Source: Bacillota bacterium
Lineage (GTDB): Bacteria > Bacillota > Clostridia > Christensenellales > Aristaeellaceae
Direction of reading: 5' to 3'
Length of the DNA: 30,083 nucleotides
Assembly (NCBI GenBank): GCA_023404715.1
Contig: JAEYAR010000140.1
Location: forward strand, 1 to 30,083
Numbering within the stretch: the stretch's first letter is position 1; every line of letters begins with the position of its first letter. The notes beneath the pieces are model-generated. The model was not told where the DNA came from. It saw only the letters and a list, made by a program, of their open reading frames with translations, and ran no database searches. Of the stretch, positions 29,960 through 30,083 are shown piece after piece. Made by a program: the position numbers and the translations under genes.

Positions 29960-30083
29960 ATGGCGAAGCAAAAGTTTGAGCGGAATAAGCCGCACGTAAA
30001 CATCGGAACCATCGGCCACGTCGATCACGGCAAGACGACGCTGACGGCGGCGATCACGATGGTGCTCTCGACGTTCGGCGACG
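29960..30083 (+). CDS. tuf: Elongation factor Tu, N-terminal part
   Basis: Only the first 41 codons are inside the window. They read MAKQKFERNKPHVNIGTIGH and continue into the GTPase P-loop GHVDHGKT (19-26), diagnostic of EF-Tu, which delivers aminoacyl-tRNA to the ribosome. AAGGAGG lies 8 bases ahead of the ATG. The 60-base gap after fusA holds no terminator or promoter that I can see, so tuf is probably transcribed with fusA. Confidence 0.97.
   Translation, partial: MAKQKFERNKPHVNIGTIGHVDHGKTTLTAAITMVLSTFGD

Noticed and set aside
28163..30028. A 621-codon open frame on the minus strand opposite fusA and tuf
   Set aside because: EF-G and EF-Tu are certain on the plus strand; the antisense frame is open only because of third-position G+C bias.
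1..30083. CRISPR arrays, tRNA or rRNA genes, insertion sequences, prophage genes
   Set aside because: I looked for regularly spaced repeats, cloverleaf-like segments, transposase motifs and terminal repeats on both strands and saw none that I could support.

Overview
The window reads as a chromosomal segment of a G+C-rich, Gram-positive, probably spore-forming member of the Clostridia (Firmicutes). The reasons are the spore-coat/cortex genes yabP and yabQ next to a DivIC-like gene, a stand-alone Spo0A DNA-binding domain, strong AGGAGG ribosome binding sites, housekeeping promoters of the form TTGACA-N17-TATAAT, an SDR-type UxuB like that of Bacillus, and a YbxF (L7Ae-like) gene ahead of rpsL-rpsG-fusA-tuf. 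An uncultured gut lineage is plausible, but the sequence alone does not settle the genus.

Layout. 1-800: the end of a D-mannonate oxidoreductase gene and a GNAT acetyltransferase. 800-3840: an rsgA gene behind its own promoter and a possible transcription attenuator, then an inositol-monophosphatase-like gene overlapping a membrane-anchored alpha/beta hydrolase. 3868-6271: the threonine-to-glycine pair tdh-kbl, with a perfect Spo0A box on the predicted transcription start. 6325-8503: yabP-yabQ-divIC, a terminator, and a ppx/gppA homologue. 8600-11016: rplS, rbgA, rnhB and yraN, a ribosome-assembly and nucleic-acid-maintenance cluster. 11098-15996: a 1315-residue membrane protein that joins two GT-C glycosyltransferase halves with two carbohydrate-binding-like domains, followed by another GNAT gene and a bidirectional terminator.

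16053-21060 is on the minus strand. It has an ABC-ATPase / FtsX-like permease / periplasmic-adaptor-like export operon, then a separate lower-G+C two-gene unit made of an XRE regulator overlapping a receiver-less Spo0A C-terminal domain protein. A divergent TetR gene (21269-21811) probably controls the exporter. 22022-26000 holds a hybrid histidine kinase with two periplasmic solute-binding domains and a membrane GGDEF protein. 26062-30083 is the str operon (ybxF, rpsL, rpsG, fusA, start of tuf), with two strong promoters, a possible 54-nt RNA, two hairpin terminators ahead of rpsL and an unusually long rpsL-rpsG spacer.

Most of the window is ordinary core genome. The parts worth a second look are the rsgA leader with three mutually exclusive helices and a leader peptide, the stand-alone Spo0A-C/XRE module, the Spo0A box on the tdh promoter, the natural Arg88 in ribosomal protein S12, the double GT-C fusion and the structured gaps of the str operon. 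I found no CRISPR array, tRNA, rRNA or insertion sequence.
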